This document shows positions 6,740 through 7,055 of a stretch of DNA of 7,055 nucleotides, one piece after another. The position numbers and the translations under genes were made by a program. Source of the DNA: Bacteroidales bacterium (lineage in GTDB: Bacteria > Bacteroidota > Bacteroidia > Bacteroidales > Tenuifilaceae). Position 1 is the stretch's first letter. Each line of letters starts with the position of its first letter. Under the pieces are notes generated by a model. It was not told the origin of the DNA and searched no databases. It saw only the letters and a list, made by a program, of their open reading frames with translations. The stretch covers positions 1 through 7,055 of the forward strand of contig WBUV01000165.1 in NCBI GenBank assembly GCA_008933525.1. Direction: 5' to 3'.

Positions 6740-7055
6740 CTACTTCCTAATCCCAAGTTCCTCCACAATTTTTGCAATCTTGGCATCCAATTCTTTCAGT
6801 TGATTCTCCAGTTCCGATGCCGATTTCAGCTGACCCTTTACCCCAAAATAAAACTTAATTTTGGGTTCAGTGCCGGAAGGTCGAATCGAAACCTTTGTTC
6901 CATCCTCTGCAATGAATTGTAGAACATCCGATTTTGGTTGACTTATTGTTGATTTTTTTCCTGTTAATGTGTGAATTGTTTCTTGCTTTTGGTAATCGTG
7001 AATAAAACTAATTGTTGAACCATCAATTGTTTTAGGTGGATTTGCACGATATTGC
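6740..7055 (-). CDS. Phospho-sugar mutase (phosphoglucomutase/phosphomannomutase family), C-terminal part
   Basis: Only the last 104 codons lie in the window; the gene runs off the right edge. The segment is domain IV of the alpha-D-phosphohexomutase family, with the phosphate-binding loop RPSGTEPK at residues 58-65 of the visible part, followed by IKFYF and a C-terminal helix rich in Leu, Glu and Lys. This loop grips the phosphate of the sugar substrate during the 1-phosphate to 6-phosphate transfer. The catalytic phosphoserine and metal loop are outside the window, so intactness cannot be judged. IKFYFGVK after the loop resembles the long PgcA-like bacterial enzymes (about 580 residues), but whether the substrate is glucose, mannose or both cannot be decided. 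It ends in TAG at 6742-6740, with yjbQ next on the same strand and no visible terminator between them. Confidence 0.9.
   Translation of the reverse strand, partial: QYRANPPKTIDGSTISFIHDYQKQETIHTLTGKKSTISQPKSDVLQFIAEDGTKVSIRPSGTEPKIKFYFGVKGQLKSASELENQLKELDAKIAKIVEELGIRK

Noticed and set aside
1..7055. Mobile element, CRISPR array, tRNA/rRNA, toxin-antitoxin or defence system
   Set aside because: No transposase or integrase motif, terminal repeats, regular spacer-repeat pattern, RNA gene signature or defence-type domain was seen on either strand.

Overview
The window looks like ordinary chromosomal DNA from an AT-rich member of the Bacteroidetes (Bacteroidota). Four things suggest this. Start codons generally lack a strong Shine-Dalgarno sequence. 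One intergenic stretch carries a TAnnTTTG-type -7 element. The soluble multi-PAS hybrid histidine kinase is of a kind common in that phylum. The C-terminal RPSGTEPKIKFYF end of the phospho-sugar mutase also fits. The species cannot be named from the sequence alone.

Layout: positions 1-301 hold no convincing gene but contain two perfect palindromes (181-203 and 284-297). A large soluble hybrid histidine kinase follows on the + strand (302-3145). After a 102-base gap with a good -7 element comes a + strand cluster: a long-form aminopeptidase P (3248-5023), a lipoprotein of unknown function (5035-5718) and a small secreted protein of unknown function (5745-6242), with gaps of only 11 and 26 bases. 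A 26-base convergent gap separates these from a - strand pair: the 3' end of a phosphoglucomutase/phosphomannomutase-type gene (6740 to beyond the window edge) followed by a YjbQ/UPF0047 family gene (6269-6685). The 54 bases between this pair are largely a degenerate 8-base tandem repeat.

How they work together: the kinase appears to be an orphan sensor that ends in a receiver and has no DNA-binding output, so its partner lies elsewhere. The aminopeptidase P is probably cytosolic and trims Xaa-Pro peptides. The two downstream genes encode cell-envelope proteins and are probably co-transcribed with it, but no functional link is visible. The - strand pair is probably also one transcript, combining sugar-phosphate metabolism with a protein of unsettled role.

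I see no mobile element, CRISPR array, RNA gene, toxin-antitoxin pair or defence system. The least explained items are the 165-residue secreted protein, which seems to carry two copies of a TonB-plug-like motif without a barrel, the octamer repeat upstream of the YjbQ gene, and the palindromes upstream of the kinase.
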